Positions 14,723-26,500 of a DNA stretch of 64,000 nt are shown here, piece by piece; position 1 is the first letter of the stretch, and every line of letters begins with the position of its first letter. The position numbers and the translations under genes were made by a program. The stretch comes from Desmodesmus armatus (lineage: Eukaryota > Chlorophyta > Chlorophyceae > Sphaeropleales > Scenedesmaceae): the NCBI GenBank assembly GCA_007449985.2, contig VIIQ02000764.1:1-64000 (forward strand), written 5' to 3'. The notes beneath the pieces were generated by a model, which did no database searches, was not told the origin of the DNA, and saw only the letters and a list, made by a program, of their open reading frames with translations.

Positions 14723-15490
14723 AGCAGCAGCAGAGGGTTGTGTTACTCTTCGTGACAGCATGTGGACAGTGTTGGTGCTGAGAGTGCCGCGTGATATACA
14801 TATGCTTTGCTGTTGCCACCACCCACTGGCATGCAATTAGATTGTCGGGGCTGAGTGGTGGTGGGGTTGTGTACAACGTTTTCCGGGCATGGTCTGTTGC
14901 ATACGACATCTCTTGGGCTGCGTTTTAGAGTGCTGCGCTGGGTTTTTGGGATGTGTGCAGGAGGTTTGGAGGCAGCACCAAATCCTTGCTTTGTTTGTGT
15001 GGGTGTGTACAGGAGAGGTTTTTGGTAGGGTTTGTACAAGTGAAGATATCGTGTGTGCTGGTGATTTTTGCACACAAACTTCAATTGTGTCAGAGGCTGG
15101 GAGTGTGGGTTTAGATGAGCCCTCGACCCCAAATTCTGCCTCAGTGAGTAGTGTCATACTGTTTGCGTGTGCGGGCGGGTTATGGGCTTGTGCAGGGGCC
15201 GCACAGCCCAACCTCAGCCGGGCTTATGATGCACCCAAAGTTTGCCGGATTTTTCAGCTCAGCTGTATTCAGCAGTTCTTGCTGGGCCGCCGGCTGCTGC
15301 TATCTCTTTGTGGTGTTGGGCAAGACCATGTGTCGGACCCCGCCGGCAGCACAGTTTTTGTTACACTATGTGCAACGTCATATGGGCAGCTGAGTCGACT
15401 GGAAAGCAGCAGTGTCTCGAGAGCGCTCTCGCACAATCGTGGTCTCACTTTCAGGCTTGCGTGGTTACACTTGCACCTCCCAGGGATATG

Positions 15491-15532
15491 CTTGTTAGCT
15501 CACACATCTCGCTCAATGTGTGAGCTAACAAG
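15491..15532. repeat. Perfect 17-bp inverted repeat with 8-nt loop
   Basis: CTTGTTAGCTCACACAT (15491-15507) pairs exactly with ATGTGTGAGCTAACAAG (15516-15532). It could be a small transposable-element end, a foldback element or an RNA hairpin. Confidence 0.85.
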
Positions 15533-15546
15533 GGGTGTGGGCCGGG

Positions 15547-15645
15547 CTTGTGTGCTTTGTAGTAAGATCGCAGAGGCTGAAGCTGCCGTGTCTGTCAACA
15601 AAAAGAAGTAGTTAGTGATGCATATGCATGTGCAGCTGAAGCTAG
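15547..15645 (+). repeat. Dispersed repeat, copy 1 (second copy at 52628-52722)
   Basis: About 95 bp containing GATCGCAGAGGCTG and TTAGTGATGCATATGCATG are shared with 52628-52722 at high identity. One frame reads KIAEAEAAVSVNKKK then stop; the second copy stops earlier. It may be a mobile-element fragment. Confidence 0.75.
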
Positions 15646-16565
15646 ACGAGCCGCTAGCCGGGCTTGTGTGCTTGTAGGACAAGGTCAGCTGTCTCCGTGT
15701 GTGGCTGCATATGTACAATGTGGGTTTCTGTGTTCAGCATGCGCTGGGCGATGCCCCAGTTGAATTGTGATTGCCACAGTAAGACTGCTGCCTGTCTGAA
15801 GTCTCCAGTCATGGCGGTCGGATCAAAAACCAAGGTGCCGCCAGCTAACCAAGTGCATTCCCTCTTTACTTTGTGTCAGTGAATAGGTGGACAGCTGGTA
15901 CTGCTTTCAACAATTGCATGCAGCAGGAGCAGCAGCAGGTGCATGTAGCTGTTTGCTGCCAGTCTGTTGCTGCAGCCGTTGTGCTGTGTCAGATATAGTG
16001 CTGAATCACTGACGTCTGCGCACAATTTTTGGCCACATCAGTTACAGCAGGTGCCAAACAGTTCACACTGGGCAACACTCGCACTGACAGCTCCCAAGTA
16101 CGCATTAGCAGTTGGTTGATGACTCAACCAGCACTCCAACCTTCTTCAACAGCCCTGCCCCAGCAGCTTTCAAGCATCAGCTACTCCAGGCCCAGGAGGC
16201 AGTGCCTCACGGGCCTGCCAACTTTGCCATGGCAAGTATGCAAGAAAGTGCTTCCCTGCGCAGGCATGCCCTGCCCTGCCAATTAGTGCAACATGCATGG
16301 CATCGCAGCAGCAATTAGCAACACTGTGAACCATTATACGTCATCCAGCACGCTGCACAAGACACACACACAGGCACACACAAGCAAGCTGAACAGCCAC
16401 AGCAAAGCCATGCGTTCCCAGAGAGCTGCGAAACACAGCTGACATACACTGCAGACCAGTCCAGCCATGAACATCCTCTCTGCAGGGATTGGACCACCCC
16501 CCCCCTCCTCCCTGGCACAACCAACAAAGTGACCCTGCCCGCACTACCAGTGGCTAGCAGCCATA

Positions 16566-16912
16566 GCCCTCACACCCTCCTAGGTACAGCTGCCTCTTAG
16601 TGGGCTCCGCTGTGACACATCTACAGGCTTCCAGCAGGGTTGGGGTCAGGGCAGCCAGCACGCCAACAACCTTGCCACAAGGGTGCACTGCTTCTGCTGT
16701 GCTTTCAGATGTAGCCGCAGCAGAACCATACTCACACACCCTCCTGGTTACAGCTGCCTCACAGTCAGTTTCAGTGCTCTCAGTGTGGATTAGTGCCGTA
16801 ACACATCCACAGGTATCTAAAGGGCCGGGGGCCAGGGCAGCCAGCAACGCGAGAGTGCACTGCTTCTGCTTTCCTCTCAGATGTTGCTGCAGCAGCACCA
16901 TACTCACACTCA
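16566..16912. repeat. Diverged tandem duplication, unit about 175 bp
   Basis: Two units (about 16566-16735 and 16741-16912) share CTCACACCCTCCT..GGT(T)ACAGCTGCCTC, a GTGC.GT.ACACATC.ACAGG block, GGGCAGCCAGCA and CACTGCTTCTGCT. A small frame crosses both on each strand, but neither resembles a known protein. Confidence 0.7.
16748..16752 (-). promoter_or_regulatory. TGTAA poly(A) signal candidate for the giant gene
   Basis: TTACA on the plus strand (TGTAA on the minus strand) lies about 330 bp after the stop of the giant minus-strand gene. Plausible by distance only. Confidence 0.25.
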
Positions 16913-17083
16913 ATACTAGTTGTACACCGACAGACACCGGCGATCTCACAAAGCCTGCCTAAAAGGCAGACGGCACCACTGCCACTCAGCTGGCATCAGG
17001 ATCAGCAGCTGGCATTAGCAGCAGCACCAGCTGAACCCTGACAACAGCAGCAGCTCAACCCTGACATCAGCACTCTTTCATCA

Positions 17084-18729
17084 TCACTTCCTGGAACGGC
17101 GGGTGCCCCTTGCTGCTGCTGCTGCTGGCTCCTCAGCCTCTGCAGCTGCTGCTGCCCCCTTCCTGCCCTTCTTCGGTGCAGCAGCAGCAGCAGCAGCACC
17201 TGAGCCCTCCTCACTCTCAACAGCGCCCTTCTTCCCCTTCTTCTTCTTGGGAGCTGCTGCAGCTGTGGCAGCGGCAGCACCTTCCTCATCACTCTCAGCA
17301 GCAGCAGCAGCAGCAGCAGCAGTGGGGGCGGCGGCCGCCTTCCTTCCCCTCTTGGGTGCCGCAGCAGCAGCACTGCTGTCACCCTCCCCTGTACCCGCTG
17401 CTGCAGCCGTTGTCGATGCTGAGCGCCCCTTGCGCCCACCAGACACAGGGCGCTCCTCAGCAGCAGCAGCAGCAGCAGCACCCTTGCGAGCACGCTTCAC
17501 AGCTGGGGCCTCGGCTGGCTCCTGTGGATCCTCTTCTTCTTCCACTGCAGCAGCAGCAGCAGCAGCAGCTGCTGCTCCTCTGCGGCGACTGGCAGACGAG
17601 CCTTTTTTGCTTTCTGCAGCAGCAGATACTGTGCCGCTGCCTACCCCCTCTCCCGCATCTTCTGTTGCTGCTGGAGCAGCAGCAGCTGACCTGCCCCTCT
17701 TGCCTGCTGCGCCCTTTTTGGCAGCAGGAGCCTCTTCTGCTGCAGGGACAGCAGCAGCAGCAGCAGCAGCAGCAGCGGCGGCAGCCTTGCCGCGCCCCTT
17801 GCGAGCTTTGGCAGGTGCCTCCTCATGTTCTGCCGCTGCTGCTGGCTCCTCCTGCTTCTGAACACCATCAGCAGCAGCTGCCTTGCCCTTGCCACGGCCC
17901 TTTCGTGCAGGTGGTACCTCTGCTGGTGCTGCCTCCTGTTCCTCTACCTCCTCAGCAGCAGCAGCAGCAGCAGTACCGCCAGCCTTGCGGCCCCTGCTGG
18001 CTTTGCCACGGGGAGCAGGGGCTGCCTCAGTTGCTGCATCTGCTGCTGTGGCAGCGTGGGAACTGTCGCCAGCCTCAGCCTCAGCAGCAGCAGCAGCAGT
18101 AGTCTTTTTGGCCTTCTTGCTCTTTGGTGCTGGCGCTGCTGGCTCTGCCTCCTCAGGACCGGCTGCTGCCTCAGCAGCAGCAGCAGCAGCAGCAGTGGTT
18201 TTCTTAGCCCTCTTGCTCTTGGGTGCTGGCACCTCTGGCTCTGCCTCATGCTGTGTCTCCTCAGGGCCTGCAGCGGCTGCTTCGTCAGCAGCAGCAGCAG
18301 CAGTGTCTGCTGCTGCACCACGCTTGCGGGAGCCTCTGCTAGCTGGTGCAGCGGCAGCGGAGGCAGGCTCTACCTCTGCCTCAGCAGCAGCAGCAGGGGG
18401 TGCTGTGCCCTTCTTACCAGCAGCTGCCTTGCGGCCTCCCTTCTTGGTGGCTGCTGCTGCACTGGGCTGCTCCTCGTCAGCAGCAGCAGCCGCATCAGCG
18501 TCCGCCGTCTCCTGCTGCTGCACCCCCTCCCCAGCGTCCCAACCCTCACCCTCAGCAGCAGCAGCAGCAGCAGCAGCGGGTGCCTTGCCCTTCTTGCTGG
18601 CGGCTGCCTTGCGGCCACCCTTCTTTGCCCCTGCTGCTGCTGCACTGGGCTGCTCCTCGTCAGCAGCCGCATCAGCGTCCGCCGTCTCCTGCTGCTGCAC
18701 TGCCTCCCCAGCGTCCTCACCCTCACCCT

Positions 18730-18764
<35 letters not shown>

Positions 18765-20634
18765 GGTGCCTTGCCCTTCTTGCTGGCGGCTGCCTTGCGG
18801 CCTCCCTTCTTGGTGGCTGCTGCTGCTGCCTTAGGCTGCTCTGCAGTGTCCTCCTCCCCCTCAGCAGCAGCGGCGTCTGCTGCCTCTTGCTGCTGCTCCT
18901 CAGCAGCAGCAGCAGCAGCAGCAGCCTTGGCACCTGCCTTGCGGCCCTTTCGGGCTGCTGTTCCTGCCTCAGCATCAGCAGCAGCAGCCTCCTCAGTTCC
19001 TGCGGCCGCCACCACTGCAGCAGCAGCAGCAGCAGGCTTCTTGCCCTTTGCTGCCTTCCTGCCCTTGGCTGCAGGCTCAGCAGCCTCTGCTGCCGCACTA
19101 CCCCCTGCATCTCCTGTGCCGGCTGCACCTGCGTCCTCAGTTGCCGCTGCTGCAGCCTCTGTCGCGGCTGCGTCCCCTGTCTCTGGTGCGGCAGCGTCAC
19201 CAGTGGCTGCTGCTGTTGCAGGCTGTGCTGACTTACCCTTCTTACGACCCTTCTTAGCAGGCTCAGCAGCAGCAGCAGCAGCTGCTGCTGCTTCTGGCTC
19301 CTCATACTGCTGCTGCTGCTGCGCGTCATCCTCAACCTGCTCAGTGGCTGCTGCTGCTGCTGCTGCTGCCTTGCCGTGTGCAGCAGCCTTAGTGGCCTTC
19401 TTCCTGCTGCCGCTGCTGCTCTTGCTGCTGCCGGCAGCAGCAGCAGCAGCAGTAGCAGCAGCCTCGTCAGCAGCCACAGGAGCGCAACCCTCACCCTCCT
19501 CACCACCCTCCTCACCAGCAGCAGCAGCGTCTGCTGCATCGTCTGCTGCCCCCTTCTTCCTGCCGCGCTTGCGTGAGGGGAACTCCAACGCCAGCAGCTC
19601 CTTTTCCTTGTACTCCTGGTAGCTGTTCAGCTCCCCACCCACGTCATCCGCAAACTGCACGTGGCCACGCTTGCGCGCAGCAGCAGCGGCAGCAGCAGCA
19701 GACGTGACTGCTCCTGCCCCTGCTGATGCCGACCCTGTCCCACCCTCACCCTCGCCCTCAGCAGCAGCAGCAGCAGCTGCTGATCCTGCCTCATCCTTAC
19801 CCACAGGATCCTCCCCACCCACTGCCTCCAATGCTGGCTCATCCCCTGCATCACCAGCTGCTGCTGCTGCTGCTGGGTCAGCAGCATCAGCATCAGCCTT
19901 GCCCTTCCTGCCACTGCGGCCAGAGGCAGGGCGGCTGCCGCCATGCTTTGCCTTGGGACCCTTGCCGGCTGGCTCACTCTCAGCACCTGCACCTGCTGCT
20001 GCAGCACCTTCTGCAGCGTCCTCCCCTGCTGCCTCTTCAGCGCCATCAGCAGCAGCAACAGCAGCATCTGCTGCAGCAGGCTTGCTGGCCTTCTTGCCCT
20101 TTGCTGCCTTGCCCTTTGCTGCCTTGCCCTTGCGGCCTGCAGGTGCCGCTGTGGCTGCGGCAGCCTCCTCGTGCTCCTCCTGCTGCCCCTCCTCATGGCA
20201 AGCCCCCTGCCCCTCTGCTGCTGCTGCTGCTGCTTCCTCTTCTGCAGCAATTGGAGCCGCCTCTGCAGCAGCAGCAGCAACAGCAGCTGCCTCAGCATCA
20301 ACAGCTGGAGCAGCAGCAGCTGCAGGAGCATCATCCTCGACATCCTCTGCTGCTGCTGCTGTTGGTGCTTTGCTGGGCTTCTTGCCCTTGGCTGCCTTCT
20401 GTTTCCTTCCCTTGGCAGCTGGGGCTGCAGCTGCCTCTGCCTCTGTCTCCTCGTCTGCTGCTGCTGCTGCTGCTGTTGCTGCTGGTACCGGCTCGACACC
20501 CACTCCTGCAGCAGCATGCAGCACAGCCCCTTCCTCCTCCCCCTTCTCCACCTGTGGCTGCCGCTGTGTTTCTGTTTCTGTGTCTGCGCCCTCGGCAGCA
20601 GCAGATACAGGCTCTACCGCTGCAGCTGCCTCCT

Positions 20635-20671
<37 letters not shown>

Positions 20672-21465
20672 TGCTGCTGCAGGTGGTGGTGTTGCCAGCA
20701 GCACGTTCACAGACACCAGCTGGCCTGCAGGTCCCGCTGTCCCCTGGGTCCCCTCACTTGCTGCACTCAGCTGCACCTTGACAGCCTTCCTGCTGCTCCT
20801 GCAGGCAGTCTCCCTGCCACCTGGCAGTGCTGCTGCTGCGGCAGCCGGGGTGGCTGCTTTGCCCGCAGCAGAAGCATCATCTGCTGCTGGTGCTGCTGCA
20901 GCAGAGGGGCTGGCAGCAGCAACATTCTCTGCATCAGCAGCGGCTGCATCACAGGCGCCCTCTGCTGCTGGCGCTGGCATGCGCTCCGGCTCTTCAACCC
21001 CAGCCTCTGGCTCTGCAACCTCAGTCTCTGCAGCTGCAGCTGCGGGGGCGTCATCTGCAGCTGTAGTCGCCTCCTCTGCAGCTGCTGGCGTCCCCTGTGC
21101 TGTGAGCTCTGTCGTCGTCTCTGCTGCAGGCGCTGCAGCAGCAGGAGCCTCCTCCTCTTCGACTGCTGCTGCTGCAGGAGTAGTGCCGGCGTCAACAGCC
21201 TCAGCCTCAGCCTCAGCAGCAGCAGCAGCAGCAGCAGCTGCCTTTGCAGCGCTAGGCTGTGGCGTGCAGCTCTTCCTAGGTGTGCGCCTGGGCGCCGGTG
21301 AAGCGCTCCTGCAAGCAGCAGCAGCTGCTGCCTGGGCCTCTGGCTCTGCAGCAGCAGCAGCAGCAGCAGCTGGTGCTGCAAGGGGTGTGGTGCCCTTCTG
21401 GGGTGTGGTGCGCCTGGGGGTGGTACCACTGCGCATGGGGCTCTGCAGGGCTGCAGCTGGAGCTT

Positions 21466-21496
<31 letters not shown>

Positions 21497-23458
21497 TGCC
21501 TCAATCTCAGCGCCTGCTGCCTCTTTCACTGCTGCTGTGCTGCGCCTTGGGGTGCGCCTGGGTGTGCCCTGCTGTGCAGGGCTTGCAGCAGCAGCAGCAG
21601 CAGGGGCTGGGAGGGCCTCTGCAACAAGAGACGCCTCAGCAGCAGCAGCAGCATCGGTGCTGCCTGCTGCTGCACAGGGTGCTTCTGGTGCTGCTGGCGC
21701 TGCTGCTGGCGCAGTGCTTTTTCTGGGGGTGCGCCTGGGCGTGTTGCCGCGGGGCGCAGCAGGGCTTGCCGCTACCGCCACCGCTGCAGGTGGTGCATCC
21801 GTTGCTGCTGCATCCGCCACAGCAGCAGCAGCTGATTCCGCCGCCGCTGCCTCACCACCTGGGTGCTGCTTCTCAGGGGCCTCCTCAGCACCCACAGTAC
21901 CTGCATCACCAGCGTCTGGCAGTGCTGTGCTAGCAGCTGCAGGGGTCCCATCAGCAGCAGCAGCAGCAGCCGCAGGGGGACCCGCAGTACCTGCATCACC
22001 AGCGTCTGGCAGTGCTGTGCTAGCTGCTGCAGCCATCATGGCCTGTGCCTGCTCCAGCGCTGCGCCCAGCACACTGCCAAAGTACTGCGCTGCCAGGGAA
22101 GCAGGAGCCTCCTCCTCAGCCTGCTGCTGCTGCTGCTGCTCGGCTGTCATTGTCTCATCTGCAAGCTCCTTCGCTGCAGCTGGGGTCCCAGCAGCAGCAG
22201 CAGCAGCAGCTGCAGGGGTACCTGCTGGCGCACCACCCCAGTGGGACGCCCTGGCATACCACACCAACTCATCAGCGAATGCTGCCAGGGACCGGGGCGT
22301 GGCCGCTACAGCTGCCTTGACTGCACCCCCCGCTGCTGCTGCTGCTGCTGTGGGGGTGGGCATGGGGGTACCGGCCGCTCCACCTTCTGACAGCAGCTCG
22401 TCTGCAAGCCTCCTAAGAGGAGGAGGGGGTGTGGGCAGGCCAGACACCAAAAGCCCCTGCTTGTGCTGTGCTGAGGCAGTAGCAGCTGCCCCACTCTCCT
22501 GCAGGGAATGCTGTCCGGCAGGTGTTGGTGTTGCACCCATGGGGGTGGAAGCCCCTGCTGTTGCCTGCCAGTCGGCCATCTCCTGTGCAAGGGTACGCAC
22601 TGGCGGTGGGGGCGTGGGCATCGCCAGGGCCGAACCGCCACCAGCTGCTGCTGCTGCTGCCGCCGCCGGCTGAGCAGACTCTGCGTCGGCAGCAGTGGCA
22701 GCAGTATCGGCGGCTGCAGCTGCTGCTGGTGCAGACAGCGCGGGGACATGCCTGCTGGACCTCTTGGTGCCCTGGGGAGCACTGGCAGGGGCAGCCAGCG
22801 CTGCTGCTGCTGCTGCGCCTGTGGCGTCTGTAGCAGCTGCTGCTGCTGCTGCCAGGTTGGCGAGCACATCTGCCAACTCCTGCAGTGGTGCTACCGCTGC
22901 AGCAGCAGCTTCGTCCACCTCCTCCACCTTTGCTGCTGCTGCTGCTGCCTGTGCGGGTGCATCCCCAGCTGCTGCTGCTGCTGCTGCTGCCTGTGCTGGT
23001 GGTGCATCGCCAGCTGCTGCCGCAGCCACGGGTGATGCAGCGGCAAAGACAGCCAGCTTGGCAGCGACACTGACCAAACCGCCTGGAGCAGCAGCAGCAG
23101 CAGCAGCACCAGCTGACGCTCCTGTCAAAGCAGTCTGAGGGGTACCCGTGCAGGTGCCGCTTTGCTCCTGCTGCTTAGCAGGCACCTCACAATCAGTAGT
23201 AGGTGTGCCTGCAGGGGCTGCTGCAGGTGCTGCGACGCCGTCCCCTGGGCTACCGGGCTGCTGCTGCTGCTGCTGCTGGGCCTGGCCCTCCCCCGTGGGT
23301 TCTGGCACTGCTGCCACAGCCGCCGCTGCTGCTGCCACTGCTGCCAGCAGGGAGCTGGGCGCGTTGCTGGTGCTGCGGCGGGCCATCTTGGCTGTGGACT
23401 TGAGGGTGGAGGCTGCCTTGGCAATGGCGGACGCCAGCACATCAACAGTCGCCTGTGG

Positions 23459-23509
<51 letters not shown>

Positions 23510-26500
23510 CGGGGGCATACAGGTGAAACGAAAGGGGGTGGAGGTGCATCTTGGCTGTGGACTTGAGGGTGGAGGCTGCCTTGGCGATGGCAGACGCCAG
23601 CACATCGACAGTCGCCTGTGGTAGTGAGTGGGGCGCATACGAGGAATTATGTTATTTGAGTGGGGTGACAGAGTGTGCCTTGGCTGTGGATTGAGGGTGG
23701 AGGCTGCCTTGGCGATGGCGGACGCCAGCACGTCTACAGTCGCCTGTGGCATTGGGTGGCGTGGGGCGGGGGTGGGGGGTGGGTGGGGGTGGGGGTGGGG
23801 GGGGGGAGAGGGGTCGATACGAGGAGTGGGGTGCAGATGAAACAAAAGATGGGTTTGAGGTGCCCTTTGGCTGTGGACTTGAGAGGCTGCCTTGGCATTT
23901 GGCAGGCGCCAGCACATCCACAGTCGCCTGTGGCAGTGGGTGGTGCATCAGAGGAATGGGTTACGCAAATGCGTGAATGCAGGGAAAGTACAGTACAGAA
24001 CAGTACAGTAATTTGGGGGCAGAGTTCCAACCTCGGCACTAGCCAGCAAAAGCTGTGTGGGTGCGTGCGTGCGTGCGTGATAGTCTCAACATGCAGATAG
24101 ACTTTACAGACAGAGCCCCAATCAAGCCACCCCCATAAGCCTCACCAGCCTGGCCCCTTACCTGCGAAGCTGCAGGGAATGCCACAGAGCCTCCGCTGGT
24201 CGCAGGAGTGCCCATTGTGAAGCACGAGGGCGCGCCCATCAGCGGGGCAAACCTGCCAAAGTCTATGGTCCCCCCCCCCCCCCATACCAACATTGCCGCC
24301 GCCAGGCATGTTGATAATTGTGTGCGTGCGTGGGTGCGTGATAGCTTCACATGCAAATGGACCTCACAGAAAGAGCCCCGGTCAGGCCACCCCAACCCCC
24401 ATAAGCTGTATTAGCATATAGCCTTACCTGCGAAGCGGCAGCAAATGCCACAGAGCCCCCGCTCGTCGCAGGTGTGCCCATCGTGGAGCAGGAGGGTGCG
24501 CCCATCAGCGGAGCAAACCTTACAGACAGAGCCCCTACCCAGTCACCCCCAGAAGCTGCACCAGCCTGTCCCCTCCTTACCTGCGAGGCCGCAGGGAACG
24601 CCACAGAGCCGCCGCTCGTCGCAGGAGTGCCCATCGTGAAGCACGAGGGTGCGCCCATCAGCGGCGCAAACCTGCCAAAGTCCATCGTCACCCCGCCAAC
24701 ACTGCCGCCACCAGGCGTCATGCTGCCGATGCCGCCGCCGCTGCCACCAACCCCCCTGCTGGCCTCCCCTGCTGGTGCAGTGCTAGCAGGCGCAGGGCTC
24801 TCCTCAGGAGCGCTCTGACCCCTGTCGCGCTGTGATTTCTGACCCCTGTGTTCTGCATCTGGATCTGTGCCAGGCGCTGCACCACCCTCACCAGCAGCAG
24901 CAGCAGCAGCAGTAGCTCCTGCGGCTGCCTCGGCCCTTGGGCCTGTGGGGGTGGCTGCGCCCACAGCAGAAGTGGGCCTTCCTGCAGCCCCGGCCGCCGT
25001 GGTAACAGCAGGCGAGGCGGCATCTCCACCACCCAGAGCAGCGCCCAGGGTGCAGCCAAAGCTGAAGGAGCCAGCGGGCTGTGAGGACACTGCCCTGGCC
25101 TGGGATGGGGAGGACCCAGCACCACCAGCAGCAGCAGCAGCAACAGCAGGGTCTGCTGAAGCCGCCTCAGTCGCCTCTGTGGCTGCTGCCTTGAGCACCG
25201 AGCCCAGGTTGAGGGGTCCACAGGGGCTCCGAGTCGAGCCAGCAGGGCCCTGCAGGACGCTGGCAGCGGCGCCAAAGCTGATCGACCCTGCAGCAGCACT
25301 GGAGGCCGCCGCCGCTGCTGCTGCTGCTGCTGACCGGGGGCTGCGGCGGGGACTACTGGGGGTTGCCTTGGGTGATGCTGGGACCTGTACGATCTGCATA
25401 TGCATCTGGGCCCCAGGGAGGGATGCAGCACTAGCCTTGGCGGTGAGTTCACCGCCAGCAGCGTCACCAGCAGCAGGTGGTGACAGAACAGCTGCAGGGC
25501 CAGGGCTGCTGAGCCTACTGCTGCGGCGGGGGCTGCGGGGGCTGACACCACCACCTGCTGCTGCTGCTGCTGCTGAGGCAGCCGGCCGTGAGCCCCTGGG
25601 CTTGATGCTGGCTGGGCTGCTGCCGACACCGCCGGCTGCTGCTGCCACCGTACCAAAGCTGAACTCCTTCTCTGACCCCGCTGCTGCTGCTGCTGCTGCT
25701 GTCTCAGCCTCCTGGCACCCTGCTGTATTATCACCACCAGCACCTCCCGCTGCTGCTGGGCCCTCTCCCTCCTGTCCCTCCTGTCCCAGCCCCTGGCTGA
25801 CTGCTCCCCCAGAGGAGGCCCCAGCAAACAGGGACTTTGACAGGCCAGCCGTGTCTGGGCTGGTGCTGTCGACGGGCCTCAGGGCAGAGCTGTGGGGGCT
25901 GCGGCCAGCCTTCAAGCCTGTCCTGGGCCTAGGGCCGTGGGGCTCTGCCAGCACCTCAGGCACCGGGCTGCTCACATGGCCGGCGGTGTGTGTGCCGGCA
26001 GCAGCTGCTGGGGGTTCTGCTGTTGCTGCCGCAGCAGCAGCAGCAGCGTCTGGTGCTGCTGCTGCTGCCGCAGCTGGCTTGTCGACAGGGCGCCTGGGTG
26101 CGGGGAGGTTGACTCCTGGGGAATTGAGGCTGGCGCCTGTTGCATTCAGCCATGCTGTGAAGCGAGCGACAGCGTTGGGGTCGCCAGCCGCCGCTGCTGC
26201 TGGTGCAGCAGAAGCAGCAGCAGATGCAGCAGCAGCTGGTGCAGGAGGGGTCTTGCTCCTGCTCTTGGTACCGGCCCTGCCGGCAGCGTTGCCGCCTGCT
26301 GCTGCTCCCTGCAGAGCAGCAGCTGTCAATGCAGGAGGTGTCTTGCTGCGCTCCCGCCTCACCCCACCACCGGCAGCTGCGCCTGCAGTCCTGCCCCGCT
26401 CTGGGCCTGCTGCTGCTGCCGCTGGCTTCTTCCCGCCTGCACCCATGCCCACCTTACTGCCTCCTGCAGCAGCAGCAGCAGCACTACTTGCCGCTGGCTT

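Larger units (their letters stand above)
14728..17083. other. Gene-poor stretch between TL17 and the giant gene
   Basis: No reading frame here is supported. An open frame at 14889-15611 (plus) has no recognisable domain. The stretch holds a perfect hairpin (15491-15532), a dispersed repeat (about 15547-15645), CAG-rich patches near 15930 and a tandem duplication (16566-16912). It should include the 3' ends of both flanking genes. Confidence 0.5.

Noticed and set aside
15491..15532. Rho-independent terminator
   Set aside because: There is no U tract after the stem and the context is a eukaryotic nuclear genome.
14889..15611. 240-codon plus-strand frame as a gene
   Set aside because: No domain, odd Cys/Trp-rich composition, no splice context, and it runs through the hairpin and dispersed repeat.
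19671..22673. A 1,000-codon plus-strand open frame opposite the giant gene
   Set aside because: It is the complement of GCN/CAG-rich coding sequence, where stops are rare in several frames. The minus strand has spliced exons with consistent phase; the plus frame is poly-Ala/Ser shadow.
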